This document shows positions 11,286 to 21,692 of a stretch of 64,000 nt of DNA, one piece after another. The position numbers were made by a program, and so were the translations under genes. Location: positions 88,381-152,380 of the forward strand of contig VWZS01007617.1 in assembly GCA_013397075.1 (NCBI GenBank), written 5' to 3'. The notes under the pieces are model-generated. The model did no database searches and had not been told where the DNA came from. It saw only the letters and a program-made list of their open reading frames with translations. The stretch is from Rhabdornis inornatus. Its lineage: Eukaryota > Chordata > Aves > Passeriformes > Rhabdornithidae. Numbering within the stretch: position 1 is the stretch's first letter; every line of letters begins with the position of its first letter.

Positions 11286-11847
11286 TGCAGGGAGTGACAG
11301 CACGGGGACACCACGGTGACAATGCAGTGACAGAACAGTGACAGCACAGTGACACCACGGTGACAATGCAGTGACAACACGGGGACACCACGGTGACAAT
11401 GCGGGGACAGCACAGGGACACCACGGTGACAATGCGGGGACACCACGGTGACAATGCAGTGACAGAACAGTGACAGCACAGTGACACCACGGTGACAATG
11501 CAGTGATAGCACAGTGACAATGCAGTGATAGCACAGTGACACCAGTGACACCACAGTGACAATGCAGTGACACCACAATCACACCACAGTGACATCACAA
11601 TGACACCACAATGACACCTCAGTGACAATGCAGTGACATCACAGTGATACCATAATGACACTACAGTGACACCACAATAACACCACGGTGACACCACAAT
11701 GACACCACAATGACATCTCACAATGACACCGCACAGTGACACCTCAATGGCACCTCACAATGACACCTCAATGACATCACGGTGGCACCACGGTGACACC
11801 ACAATGACATCTCTCAATGACACCTCAATGACAATGCAATGACATCA
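11286..11847. repeat. GTGACA-rich minisatellite, enters gap
   Basis: Units of 10-12 bp based on AGTGACACCA and GGTGACAATGC continue without a clear end into the assembly gap. Composition drifts from CACGGTGACA to CACAATGACA toward the gap. The true length is therefore unknown. Confidence 0.95.
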
Positions 11848-12694
11848 NNNNNNNNNNNNNNNNNNNNNNNNNNNNNNNNNNNNNNNNNNNNNNNNNNNNN
11901 NNNNNNNNNNNNNNNNNNNNNNNNNNNNNNNNNNNNNNNNNNNNNNNNNNNNNNNNNNNNNNNNNNNNNNNNNNNNNNNNNNNNNNNNNNNNNNNNNNNN
12001 NNNNNNNNNNNNNNNNNNNNNNNNNNNNNNNNNNNNNNNNNNNNNNNNNNNNNNNNNNNNNNNNNNNNNNNNNNNNNNNNNNNNNNNNNNNNNNNNNNNN
12101 NNNNNNNNNNNNNNNNNNNNNNNNNNNNNNNNNNNNNNNNNNNNNNNNNNNNNNNNNNNNNNNNNNNNNNNNNNNNNNNNNNNNNNNNNNNNNNNNNNNN
12201 NNNNNNNNNNNNNNNNNNNNNNNNNNNNNNNNNNNNNNNNNNNNNNNNNNNNNNNNNNNNNNNNNNNNNNNNNNNNNNNNNNNNNNNNNNNNNNNNNNNN
12301 NNNNNNNNNNNNNNNNNNNNNNNNNNNNNNNNNNNNNNNNNNNNNNNNNNNNNNNNNNNNNNNNNNNNNNNNNNNNNNNNNNNNNNNNNNNNNNNNNNNN
12401 NNNNNNNNNNNNNNNNNNNNNNNNNNNNNNNNNNNNNNNNNNNNNNNNNNNNNNNNNNNNNNNNNNNNNNNNNNNNNNNNNNNNNNNNNNNNNNNNNNNN
12501 NNNNNNNNNNNNNNNNNNNNNNNNNNNNNNNNNNNNNNNNNNNNNNNNNNNNNNNNNNNNNNNNNNNNNNNNNNNNNNNNNNNNNNNNNNNNNNNNNNNN
12601 NNNNNNNNNNNNNNNNNNNNNNNNNNNNNNNNNNNNNNNNNNNNNNNNNNNNNNNNNNNNNNNNNNNNNNNNNNNNNNNNNNNNNNNNNNNNNN
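11848..12694. other. Assembly gap, 847 Ns
   Basis: The gap lies between two unrelated minisatellites, so at least one array junction is hidden inside it. Confidence 1.
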
Positions 12695-12870
12695 TAAAAA
12701 TCTGGATAAAATCTGGATAAAATCGGGATAAAAATCTGGATAAAATCGGGATAAAATCTGGATAAAATAGGGATAAAAATCTGGATAAAATCTGTATTAA
12801 AATCTGGATAAAATCTGTATTAAAATCTGGATAAAATCTGTATTAAAATCTGGATAAAATCTGGATAAAA
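12695..12870. repeat. 11 bp AT-rich minisatellite
   Basis: AAAATCTGGAT repeats with AAAATCGGGAT and AAAATCTGTATT variants, about 15 units visible. The array starts at the gap edge and so is cut on its left. Confidence 0.95.
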
Positions 12871-13427
12871 TCCGTGATTATTTGGGATGTGCCGGGAGGA
12901 GCCAGCTCAGCTCTGGGAGCAGGGAAAGGAGGGAACACCCTGGAATGTTTTCACCCGTGGATAAATTGTCCTTTTGGGAATGCTCAGCACACCCAGAGCC
13001 GCTGGAGCTGCCTTTCACCCAGCAGAATTGATTTCTCTTTAAAATGCTGCCAGCTCCAGGAGGCTGCTGGAGCCCCACATCAAAAACCAGCCCAGGGAGC
13101 TGGGGGTGAGCTGGGAAAGGCCCAGCAGGTGACAGGGAAATAGGAGGGGAGCTGTGCAAACAGAAAAACCAGAAATCCCTTCATTAACATTTCATTCCAA
13201 CGCTTCATCCATTTTTTGTGAGGCTGGCTGACTCTTGCAGCTCCCAAAATTCACATCTGATAAATCCAGAAAACCTTTTGGGTTTGTTTCCAGCCCTGAA
13301 ACAGGAGGGTTGCACGTGGTGATTTTCTTTCTGAAGATTAAAACAAGAAGGTTCAATCCTTCAGAATTTCTGAAAATCTGAATTTAGGAATTGATGAAAA
13401 TCTGTCTGCTGAGATCTGTGGCACCCT
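12871..13427. other. Low-copy DNA, no gene seen
   Basis: No feature is recognised. Confidence 0.35.
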
Positions 13428-13724
13428 CCAAGGAACCCAGTGGTTATTGTGGAGCCCAGGAGCCTTCACCTGGCCGTGTATTTCCTACAAAAAAATCAGA
13501 TAAACAGGATTTAAATAGGATTTTATAAAGGAAAGTTACATGCAGTGTTACTGCATTGTAATAACTGATGGGAAATTCCTTTTTTTGGATGAATATGCAA
13601 TTTCTGGTCAATGCAAGTCACACATTCTCTGCTGCAGCTGCTCTTTATAAGGCAACCAGAGGGCAGGGATAGGTGGGATTTGGGGAGGGAATTGTTCCCT
13701 GGGAAGGTGGGAGGCCCTGGATCC
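13428..13724 (+). repeat. Inverted duplication, left arm
   Basis: This arm matches the reverse complement of 19009-19401 at about 97% by eye. It spans CCAAGGAACCCAGTGGTTAT through GAGGCCCTGGATCC. Relative to the right arm it lacks roughly 95-100 bp between GTGGAGCCC and AGGAGCCTTC. The last ~70 bp are CR1-derived, but the first ~220 bp (TTGGATGAATATGCAATTTC, CTGCTCTTTATAAGGC) are not CR1 as I know it. Both arms also carry CAGATAAACAGGATTTAAAT. Confidence 0.85.
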
Positions 13725-13795
13725 CCAGGAGTGTCCAAGGCCAGCCTGGATGAGGCTTGGAGCAGCCTGGGACAGTGGAAGGTGTCCCAAATTCA
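13655..13795 (+). mobile_element. CR1 tail fragment
   Basis: GAGGGCAGGGATAGGTGGG, GGAATTGTTCCCTGGGAAGG, GTGTCCAAGGCCAGCCTGGA and GGAGCAGCCTGGGACAGTGG are present. The element crosses the end of the duplicated arm: the part after 13724 has no counterpart at the other arm. Confidence 0.85.
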
Positions 13796-14837
13796 AAGTC
13801 ACTTTGCTTGTAAGAGCTGAGAGATTAGGAAAGGAGAATTTCATGGAATGAATGTAGGGATAAAGCAATACATATTTTTATTTCTATATATTTTAGTACA
13901 TAGAATTGTATTTTTTTATATTGAAATTGATATAAAATATTTTTTATTCCACTCCAAGTCCCTTAGAGCTCATCCCACCTTTGTCTCTGGGAACATCCTT
14001 ACAGTAGGGAAATGGATAATCTGACACACAGGAGACCAGAAGAAAACAGCTAAATAATTTTGCAAAAGAACATCTCACATTTTCTGTATCCATTTTTTAA
14101 TATATTTCATATAAAATAACAGGTCTAAACACCCCAGTTTGCTGTGGAACTTAGTGAATATCACTGATTCTTGTTTTCTAAACCACATTTTACACAGCCT
14201 CTATCACTTCCCAAAGCTTTGGCTTCAGTCTTAGTCAAGTCCTGCTCCGAGATGTCGATCAGCCTCAGCAAATCTGACATAATTGTCTCACAGCCTGAAT
14301 TTCCCCATAAATCCCCGGAATCACAGCCCCATTATCCCATTTTCAGAGTGGGGTGTGAGCTGAGGATGAATCCAGGCAGCCAGGGCTGTTCTGGAATATC
14401 ATCAGAGCTGTCAAGGATGTCAAGGACTCTTCCCAGGCATTTCTTGCTTTGCCTGGGAATGGGGATATTCCAGATCAGAAAAACGTGGGATTTATTGCTG
14501 AAGTGCCTTTATTCCATTTATTTATTTATTCAAATTGGAACCACAGGTGACTTCCAATCACAAGTGTCTCAGCTTGGGTGGGAAGGAACTCCACAAAGCC
14601 CCATGGAAGTGCCTGATGAAAGAATCCTTGGGAAGAGCCCTGCAGCTGGCACGTGGAATCCCCCAACGTCCTCATTACAGCTCAGACCTTTTAATTAAGC
14701 CTAATTTGGGGAGTTTTCTTGTCATTTGTCTCAGGCTTGATTTCCACAATGTCTTCATTAATCTGCTGCAGCAGGAGTTGTTCAGACTGAGGAAATCCGG
14801 GCAGCTGCAAAAAAAGGAGAGGGTTCTGATTTCAGGG
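13796..14837. other. AT-rich low-copy DNA
   Basis: 13860-13960 is nearly pure A/T. 14170-14340 (AGCCTCAGCAAATCTGACAT, AATTGTCTCACAGCC) is unassigned. No exon signature is recognised. Confidence 0.4.
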
Positions 14838-15010
14838 AGCCACAGAATCCCTTTGGCTGGAAAAAAAAAAAAACCTCCAAGGCTTAGACTCCAAATGTCC
14901 CCAGCAGTGCCAAGGCCACCACTACCCCGTGTCCCCAAGTGCCACACCCAGGTGACACCTCCAGGGATGGGGATTCCAAAGCTCCCTGGGCACCCTTTCC
15001 ATGGGGAAAT
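14838..15010 (-). mobile_element. CR1 fragment with A-run
   Basis: GAGCCACAGAATCCCTTTGG then GGCTGG is the reversed CR1 3' end. GTGCCAAGGCCACCACTACC, CCTCCAGGGATGGGGATTCC and CCTTTCCATGGGG follow in the order seen at 56452 and 61872. A 12-base A-run at about 14861 interrupts it. Confidence 0.75.
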
Positions 15011-15532
15011 CAATTAATGCTCTTTAAATGAAAAATAACCCTTTGAAAGGCCCTTCAGAGCTGAACCCTGTTGCTCTGGTGATTTTGGCTTTCACTTTCT
15101 CACACTTTTTCTGATAAACAGTGGATGGTTTTGCATTCCTCTTTGGAGGAAGCGAGCACTGACTGACATTGTGATGAACCTGTGGAGTTCGAGGTTTCTT
15201 CATCACTGTCCAATCCATGTTTATTGTTAAATTTCTATAAACAGACATGTCAATAAAGGAACTTTTTCCTGCTTTGACCAACTTGAAGTCAAGTGTGTGT
15301 GTCTCTCTCTGTGTGTGTCACAACGACCACAGAACCCCCAGGATAAGTGAGCAGTGGATTTCTGATCTGCTTGAGGGGTGTCTAAATCTCAGTTTTGGTG
15401 TCTCCCTGCTGTGAGTGAAGTTCAGGGATCTCATTCCCAAAGATCCCTGTGGATATTGGGGCAGATGCCCAGGTCCTGCTTGGGTTCCTGCACTGAGGCA
15501 GCTCTCGATGCCTTCTCTAGCTCATTAATATG
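15011..15532. other. Low-copy DNA, short GT/CT run
   Basis: 15290-15320 is a mixed GT and CT run. Nothing else is recognised. Confidence 0.35.
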
Positions 15533-15964
15533 TTAATTATTATTAGAGATATTACAAAAGGCCTTATAAAATGTGGTTTAGGCCCTGCTACTCTAGGCAA
15601 GCTAACAGTTAGCTTGTGGCTCCCCATGTGAAAAATCACAGGAATGAAAGCAGTTAGCACAACAAACTGTTCTGCTAAAAGAACCATTTGCACCTGTGAA
15701 AAACAAGAAATCTGCCCCATGGGAATCCGTGAACAAAATGTGTGAATTATCCAAGAACAGAAAGATTTGATAAACATTTAAAATGCCATTTACTAAGTTA
15801 TGAACCAGTTATACACGAGGTTTTGAAAATTGTATAAAAATGGGCTGTGACATTAAAGACTGAGTTATACACGAGGTTTTGAAAATTGTATAAAAAATGG
15901 GCTGCAGATTAAAGATTGGCTTTTCTGCATGAAGAAACTGAGTCCTGTCTAATTATTGCTGCAA
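15533..15964 (+). mobile_element. Solo ERV LTR with doubled TATA segment
   Basis: The element runs from about TGTTAATTATTATTAGAG to CTAATTATTGCTGCAACA. Its reverse complement is recognisable at 43672-44090 through GGCCTTATAAA/GGCCTCATAAAA, GAAAGCAGTTAGCACAACAA, TCTGTATAAAAATG-like TATA text and the GAGTCCTGTCT end. TATAAAAA occurs twice (15833-15840 and 15889-15897). No internal retroviral coding region adjoins it. Target-site duplications were not clear, so the ends may be off by several bases. Confidence 0.75.
15808..15915 (+). repeat. 55 bp tandem duplication carrying TATA box
   Basis: GTTATACACGAGGTTTTGAA begins at 15808 and again at 15863, each copy ending in TTGTATAAAAA plus TGGGCTG. 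The second copy has one extra A. The related minus-strand LTR at 43672-44090 has only one such segment. Confidence 0.9.
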
Positions 15965-16982
15965 CAAAGATGCACGAGGCAGCTGAGCTGTGCCAGCTGT
16001 GCCAGCTGTGCCAGCTGGGATGTTCCTGGCACATCCCCAGCCTGGGATATTCCATGGAGCTGTGCCAAACGTGCTGCTCTGGGGGGGGTGGGATTTTGGG
16101 GTCCCTTTGTTGAGGCTGAAGCTCTGCCCCAGGAATCTGCTGAATTTCACAGGAATTCCCAAGGAGAAGGGAGTGTGGGGTTTGCATCCAGGGGGTTGGG
16201 ATGGGCTCAGTCCCAAAGGGGAGCAGCTCCTTCGGGGCAGCTGGGAATGGGGGCTGTGCTCTGGAGGAGCTCAAGGCTCCAGGGATTCACGGGAGGAAAA
16301 CTCAGGAGAGTTGTTGGAACCCACTGGGATTCAAAGGTGGCTTGGGATGAGCTGCTGGGTGGGATCTGGGGGAGGGAGAGATGTGACAGCACACTGGGAG
16401 GTAAAAATGAACCCTTTCTCTCCAAAATCGTGCTGATTTTTCCTAAAAGGCTTTAAGGTACCACAGGTAAAGGGGGGAAGTTCATCTCCTGTGAATTCCT
16501 GCCCTGTTCTCACCAGTGGGTGTGGGCAGAAATCAGAGTTATTCCAGCCCAAGCAAATAACAGCTCCTGAGTTCTTTTAAAGCACAAAATCTCCCTCAGT
16601 AGCCACATAAACATGAGCCAGAAGCAGGGAAAGCCAAAGGGGTTGGTGCTTCCAGATTCCCACAGACCAAATCATCCATCCTGTCTAAACAGGCAGGAGA
16701 AACAGCCTTGGACCTTTAAAACACTTGGATTTATTGACTGGCAGCCTCCTGAGCAGCCCAGAGTTTAATTTGGGAGCTGTCAGGGAGCAGGGCTGAGCTC
16801 CTCAGCGTTCATCAGACACAAACTGGCAGCTTGGCACGAGGGACAGGATCCTTTTGAACTTTCCCTTCTGGCTGCAGAGTCACAAACTCTGTGTCCCAAA
16901 CGTCCCCTGGGTGGGGGCAGACGCCGTGTCCTGAGCTGGGGTCACACACAGCTCTGTGCTGGGCTGGGACCACTGGGGAAGG
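15965..16982. other. Low-copy DNA, no gene seen
   Basis: 16000-16020 has three CAGCTGTGC units. Otherwise no feature is recognised. Confidence 0.4.
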
Positions 16983-17590
16983 TTTGATCCATGGGATCTG
17001 ATCCATGGGCAGGGTCTGATCCATGGGATCTGATCCATGGGCAGGGTCTGATCCATGGGCAGGGTCTGATCCATGGGAAGGGTTTGATCCATGGGAAGGG
17101 TTTGATCCATGGGCAAGGTCTGATCCCTGGGCAGGGTCTGATCCATGGGAAGGGATTGATCTCTGGGAAAGGATTGATCCATGGGCAGGGTCTGATCCAT
17201 GGGAAGGGATTGATCCCTGGGAAGGGATTGATCCATGGGCAGGGTCTGATCCATGGGAAGGGATTCATCCCTGGGAAGGGATTGATCCATGGGATCTGAT
17301 CCACGGGCAGAGTTTGATCCATGGGCAGGATTTGATTCATGGGATCTGATCCATGGGCAGGGTCTGATGCCTGGGCAGGGTTTGATCCCTGGGCAGGGTT
17401 TGATCCATGGGCAGGGTTTGATTCATGGGATCTGATCCATGGGCAGGGTCTGATCCCTGGGCAGGGTTTGATCCATGGGCAGGGTTTGATCCATGGGCAG
17501 GGTTTGATCCCTGGGAAGGGATTGATCCATGGGATCTGATCCACGGTCAGAGTTTGATCCATGGGCAGGGTTTGATCCCTGTGGAATCCA
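16983..17590. repeat. 18 bp GATC-rich minisatellite
   Basis: The unit GATCCATGGGCAGGGTCT (18 bp) alternates with a 14 bp form GATCCATGGGATCT and with CCCTGGGAAGGGATT variants, about 35 units in all. The segment ATTGATCCATGGGATCTGAT occurs at 17281 and 17521, 240 bp apart, showing block-level duplication. Frames of up to 246 codons on the minus strand are repeat artefacts. Confidence 0.95.
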
Positions 17591-18149
17591 AACCCAGCCC
17601 ATGCCCAGCTCTGATCCCCTGGTGCTGTGACAAGAGGCAGGAGGTGGCTCTGGTGACCCTTCCGTGGCACCTGGTGGCTCACAGCCAGCGCAGCGGCATT
17701 GAAGGGCTTCCTTCAAAACAAGAAATCCTATTTATATTTCAGCTTTGGCTCTTTCCCATCCCTTCTCCCGAATCTTTTGGGCTCTTTAAGGAGGCCTGGG
17801 AGGATTTTTTGGCTTTCTTTTGTCAGGCAAGGACATTTTGATAGATACCAAAACACTCCAGCTGCAGCAAAAATCAGGAGTCTCAATGAGCAAAGAGCTC
17901 CAGGATCATGGAGCCCAAGCCAGCACTGGGATTTTGGGAATGGAGGAGGCTCCTGTCCCAAGCTCCTGCTTGCCCTTGCCCAAGCTCCAAACTCCGGGGC
18001 AGCTGACCTTAGGAAAAGGAGGAATTGCTCCTCAGAAAGCTGCAGGGACTGTTTGCATAGAGCAGCCTTTACCTGCTACAAGCAACCCCATAAATCCTCT
18101 CCTGAAAATAATAAGACCCAGTAGAATAGCAGTGCAGGGCTTCAGCTCC
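17591..18149. other. Low-copy DNA, no gene seen
   Basis: Nothing is recognised. Confidence 0.35.
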
Positions 18150-18450
18150 TGCCCAGGAGCTGTTTTCCGTGTGAAAACACACAAAGCCCATCAAAGCCTC
18201 TGTTCCAGCTTTTATGGGAAGGTTCAGTGTCGTTTAACAAAGGATAACAACAGCAAATCCATCGGGGGGAGGAGCGCAGCAAGTTTGCTGTGTAATATAA
18301 ATTACCTCGTTGTTGAGGTAATTACCTAAATTACCTGTGCAGTATAAATTACCTGGCATGAATGATGCCTCTTAGCCTAATGAATCCCGTTAGTTTACAA
18401 AAAAAAATAAAAGTGGGATCTTTATCGAGTTATCTGCCATCAGTCACTGC
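18150..18450. promoter_or_regulatory. Candidate regulatory block, unproven
   Basis: This AT-rich unique stretch contains ATCAAAG (TCF/LEF-like) near 18189, AACAAAGG and AACAACAG (SOX-like) near 18236-18250, four AATTACCT words at 18300-18352 and a perfect hairpin. The motif families are known; their use here is inference. Conservation in other birds would be needed to call it an enhancer. Confidence 0.25.
18300..18323. repeat. 9 bp perfect inverted repeat
   Basis: AATTACCTC, a 6-base loop GTTGTT, then GAGGTAATT. Two further AATTACCT copies follow at once in direct orientation. Confidence 0.9.
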
Positions 18451-18864
18451 CACTGGGCTGTGCTGGGGTGGGACTGGAGCTGCTTTCTGCGCAGGGAACT
18501 CTCCTGTCCCACTCTGGGCTTTGTTCTCTGCCGCTCTGGGGACGTTTCCCTGCTGCTGTGGGTTTGTGTGAGTGCGAGGAGGGAATCAAACAAGTGTTGG
18601 CATCCTGCCCCCACCCCTCCATCACTAATTAACTCTGCTAATTCATCAGCAGTGCCCCTGTGCCAGGGAGCTGGGGCTGGGGCTCCTGAGCTGCGGGTGG
18701 GGCCTTCATCATCCTCATCTCCATAAAAAAGCCAGGAAAGAGGCACAGGGAGCCAGGAGGGAGCACAGGGGGGAGGGTGAATGGGTGGTTGCTGTCCCTG
18801 CACTCATTTCCCTCAGATTTAGGGGAGGAGTTTGGATCCAGGGAGGGTCACAGGTCAATTTTAT
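18451..18864. other. Low-copy DNA, no gene seen
   Basis: No feature is recognised. Confidence 0.35.
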
Positions 18865-19085
18865 CCCAGAGCTGGAAAAACCCTCCAAGGTCCCCAAGTC
18901 CAAGCTGGTCCCCACCTTGTCACCAGCCTGAGCACCACATCCAGTTTTCCCTGGACACAATAAATGCTCCGTGTCCACGTTTTCCATGGAAGCTTCAGAT
19001 CTTCCATGGGATCCAGGGCCTCCCACCTTCCCAGGGAACAATTCCCTCCCCAAATCCCACCTATCCCTGCCCTCTGGCTGCCTTA
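18865..19085 (-). mobile_element. CR1 fragment
   Basis: TATCCCAGAGCTGGAAAAAC, CCCCACCTTGTCACCAGCCT, GGGATCCAGGGCC and GGGAACAATTCCC are reversed CR1 landmarks. The element overlaps the start of the right duplicated arm at 19009. Confidence 0.75.
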
Positions 19086-19401
19086 TAAAGAGCAGCTGCA
19101 GCAAAGAATGTGTGACTTGCATTGACCAGAAATTGCATATTCATCCAAAAAAAGGAATTTCCCATCAGTTGTTACAATGCAGTAACACTGGATGTAACTT
19201 TCCTTTATAAAATCCTATTTAAATCCTGTTTATCTGAATTTTTTTTTGTAGGAAATACACAGCCAGGTGAAGGCTCCTGCCTGTGCACGTTGGAATTTCC
19301 CCAGAGCTGAGAGCTGTGCTGCCTCACCCAGGATTTCCACAAAAACCAGTGGGTTCCATAAAAAAACCACTGGGATCCACAATAACCACCGGGTTCCTTG
19401 G
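19009..19401 (-). repeat. Inverted duplication, right arm
   Basis: This is the 393 bp reverse-complement partner of 13428-13724. It keeps the extra ~97 bp missing from the left arm. Near 19340-19395 it carries related AACCAGTGGGTTCCAT / AACCACTGGGATCC / AACCACCGGGTTCC words, which could have driven the deletion in the other arm. Confidence 0.85.
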
Positions 19402-20931
19402 AATGTTCTCAGTGTCTGCTGGGGCAGAGGGAAGAAACCTCTGCTGCAGGAAAAGCTCCCAATAAATCCTCTCCTCGTGCTTCAGATTGTCCCTGCTGAC
19501 TGTGCTCAGCATGCAACAAACACTCCAAACGTGTTCATATTTAAAGGTGCTGTAAAATTATGTTTGCTTTAAAGGCAGAGAGTATTAGCAAAGGAAAAAA
19601 AAAAATAAAAAAACAAAAACTCCTGCTCCTTAAGTAGCTTCATCTTTATTGACTTTGGTTTTTTAAGTGAGCTGACAGCATGGGGAGTGACAGTGACAAT
19701 TTGGGAATTGGTGGGGGTCCAGTAATGCCTGGATTTTGAACGATTTGGCTAAACCAGCTGCTTTTTTGTTGTTGTTGTTTTTCAGGAGCTGTGCCAGTTA
19801 ATATTTGAGCAGGGCTGTTCAGAGCTGCAGTGGCTGAGGTCTGTGTCAGAGTAACACACAGAGCTGGCAGCTACAGAGCCCTTGGGCATTCTCTACATTA
19901 TTCTCCTAAGGTGACAAAAATATTGCTTGATTTGGCATAAAAAGCCTGTAAGAGCTGTGGGAAGTGGAAGTGATATTCCTGCAGGCAGGATTTAAAAGCC
20001 CGAGGTACTTCCCCATTGTCCATTTGCTTCCCCTGTAAAACACTATTTATTTATTCTCATTTCCATTTATTCCAACTGCAGCTTCCCCAGCTCATGGGTT
20101 AAGATGTCAAACTGCATCCTCCATGGATAAATCCATGGATAAATCACTTTTACTGCTCCCTCCCTGCTGCTGGGGCTCATGCTGCTGTTGGAATTCCAAA
20201 CACATCCCATGAAATTTTGTGCTGCTCTGCCAGCACAGAGCAGGGGGGAGTTCCAGCTCCTGCTTCCCTTCACAACAAATCCATCCTCAGCCAGGGCAGC
20301 TCGGGCTGGAATAGAAACCCTGTAATTATCAATAATGCACTTTCAGATAAGCCCAAAGCCACTTGGTTTTCCTGTCTCATTTTAAGGCAATTTTTGGGGG
20401 AGCAGATGAAGCAGTGCACAAAGGAAAGGGATTTCTCAGATGGGATAAGTGAGATAACTTCTTGGGCCTGATGTTTTCCTATTATTTGTGACTCCTTGGG
20501 TGATTTCTTGGAGTGTTAAAGGGAATAAAAGCTGGCATCAGTCATCAGAGTGGGAGTGAAATGAGGCAAGGCTTCTCTGTTCTTACATACACCCAAACAT
20601 TCAGGACAGCGTGCATGTTTCAAGATTGATGTTTCCAGAGAGTATCCCGGTGGAAATGTGTGTTGAAAAGACAAATCAGAGCTTCTGTAACCTCTGTTTA
20701 TTCCTGGAGCAAGCTGTCAGTTTGCAGGCAGGCAAACCTTCATTCCTTGCATTGCTGGACCAAAACTTCCCACCACTGCAGCCTCCAGGTGACACAGGGA
20801 CAAAAAAAAAAACAAAGCCCAAGCAGGGAATAATTGGGGATTTTTTTTCCCTCCTCCCTGCAGGAAAAGGTGTCTGGAGAGACCCAGCACCTGGCAGGTA
20901 TGGGGGTGTGAGCTGGGCTCTGCAGCCCCCA
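19402..20931. other. Low-copy DNA, no gene seen
   Basis: A-rich run at 19590-19620 and a short GTT run at 19767-19780. The remaining sequence has no recognised repeat or exon. Confidence 0.4.
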
Positions 20932-21486
20932 TCAGTGGTTTGCCATCAGTCTCTGTTTTTATGATTAATGGAAACACCATTGAGGTGATTCTCGTGTTTG
21001 GGCTGGGATGTTTATTGTATCTTATCAGAAATTACAGAAAGTGTGACAGCACCTCCAGCTCCTTGCTGGAAGTGGGAAAAACGGCTCCAGCTGAGCCTGC
21101 TTCAAGGCCTTTGAAAGCTAAACTAACCAATAAAAGTTTAACACCGACATTATTGATCCTTTTGACCCAATAACAGATTCCCACGACCCTTAGAGTGACA
21201 TTGGACCAACCAAAGGTCACTGCCTGAGCTCTACTGTGAAGGAGATGAACAGAGAAAAAGACACCACCCCAAATTCTCCATCTTGTCCCATATCCACCAC
21301 TATCCCATAAAAACCTCAAATGTAAACCCCATCACCCAGTGAGAACACACACATCTAACCCAGCACACATTTGTGATTTCTAACTCATTATTCACATTTC
21401 CAAGCCTTCTCCAAGGTTTCAGCTCCAGAGCAGTGTTTTCCAGGGGGGCTGTGCCTCAAAGCCTCCACATTTCCTGGGATCCAACA
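20932..21486 (-). mobile_element. Solo ERV LTR
   Basis: From TGTTGGATCCCAGG (read on the minus strand at 21486) this matches 32753 onward at about 98% through AAACATCCCAGCCCAAACAC, including an AATAAA signal. The last ~65 bp before the GGCAAACCACTGA end differ from the partner, so the two belong to different subfamilies at the 3' end or one is recombinant. Open frames of 77-95 codons inside are not viral genes. Confidence 0.8.
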
Positions 21487-21499
21487 GCAGAGACCCTTC

Positions 21500-21625
21500 C
21501 CCACCTACCCAGCACCATGGGATGGTTTGGGTGGGGAGGGATCCCAAATCAACCCAGTGCCAGCCCTGCCATGGCAGGGACACCTTCCCCTGCCCCAGGG
21601 TGGTCCCAGCCCCGTGTCCAGCCTG
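21500..21625 (-). mobile_element. CR1 3' tail
   Basis: Reversed CCCACCCAAACCATCCCATG and CCTGCCATGGCAGGGCTGGC landmarks are clear. The copy lies right beside the LTR 5' end. Confidence 0.8.
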
Positions 21626-21639
21626 GCTGGAGCAGCAGT

Positions 21640-21692
21640 GGTGACCGTGGGGTGACCATGAGGTGACCATGAGGTGACCATGAGGAGGTGCC
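21640..21692. repeat. 12 bp repeat (GGTGACCATGA)
   Basis: Four imperfect units of GGTGACCATGAG. Confidence 0.85.

Noticed and set aside
11839..12720. Open frame of 293 codons
   Set aside because: Nearly all of it is assembly gap.
13330..13380. Possible tRNA/SINE B-box (GGTTCAATCC near 13350)
   Set aside because: There is no A-box at the right distance, no cloverleaf and no repeated copy in the window.
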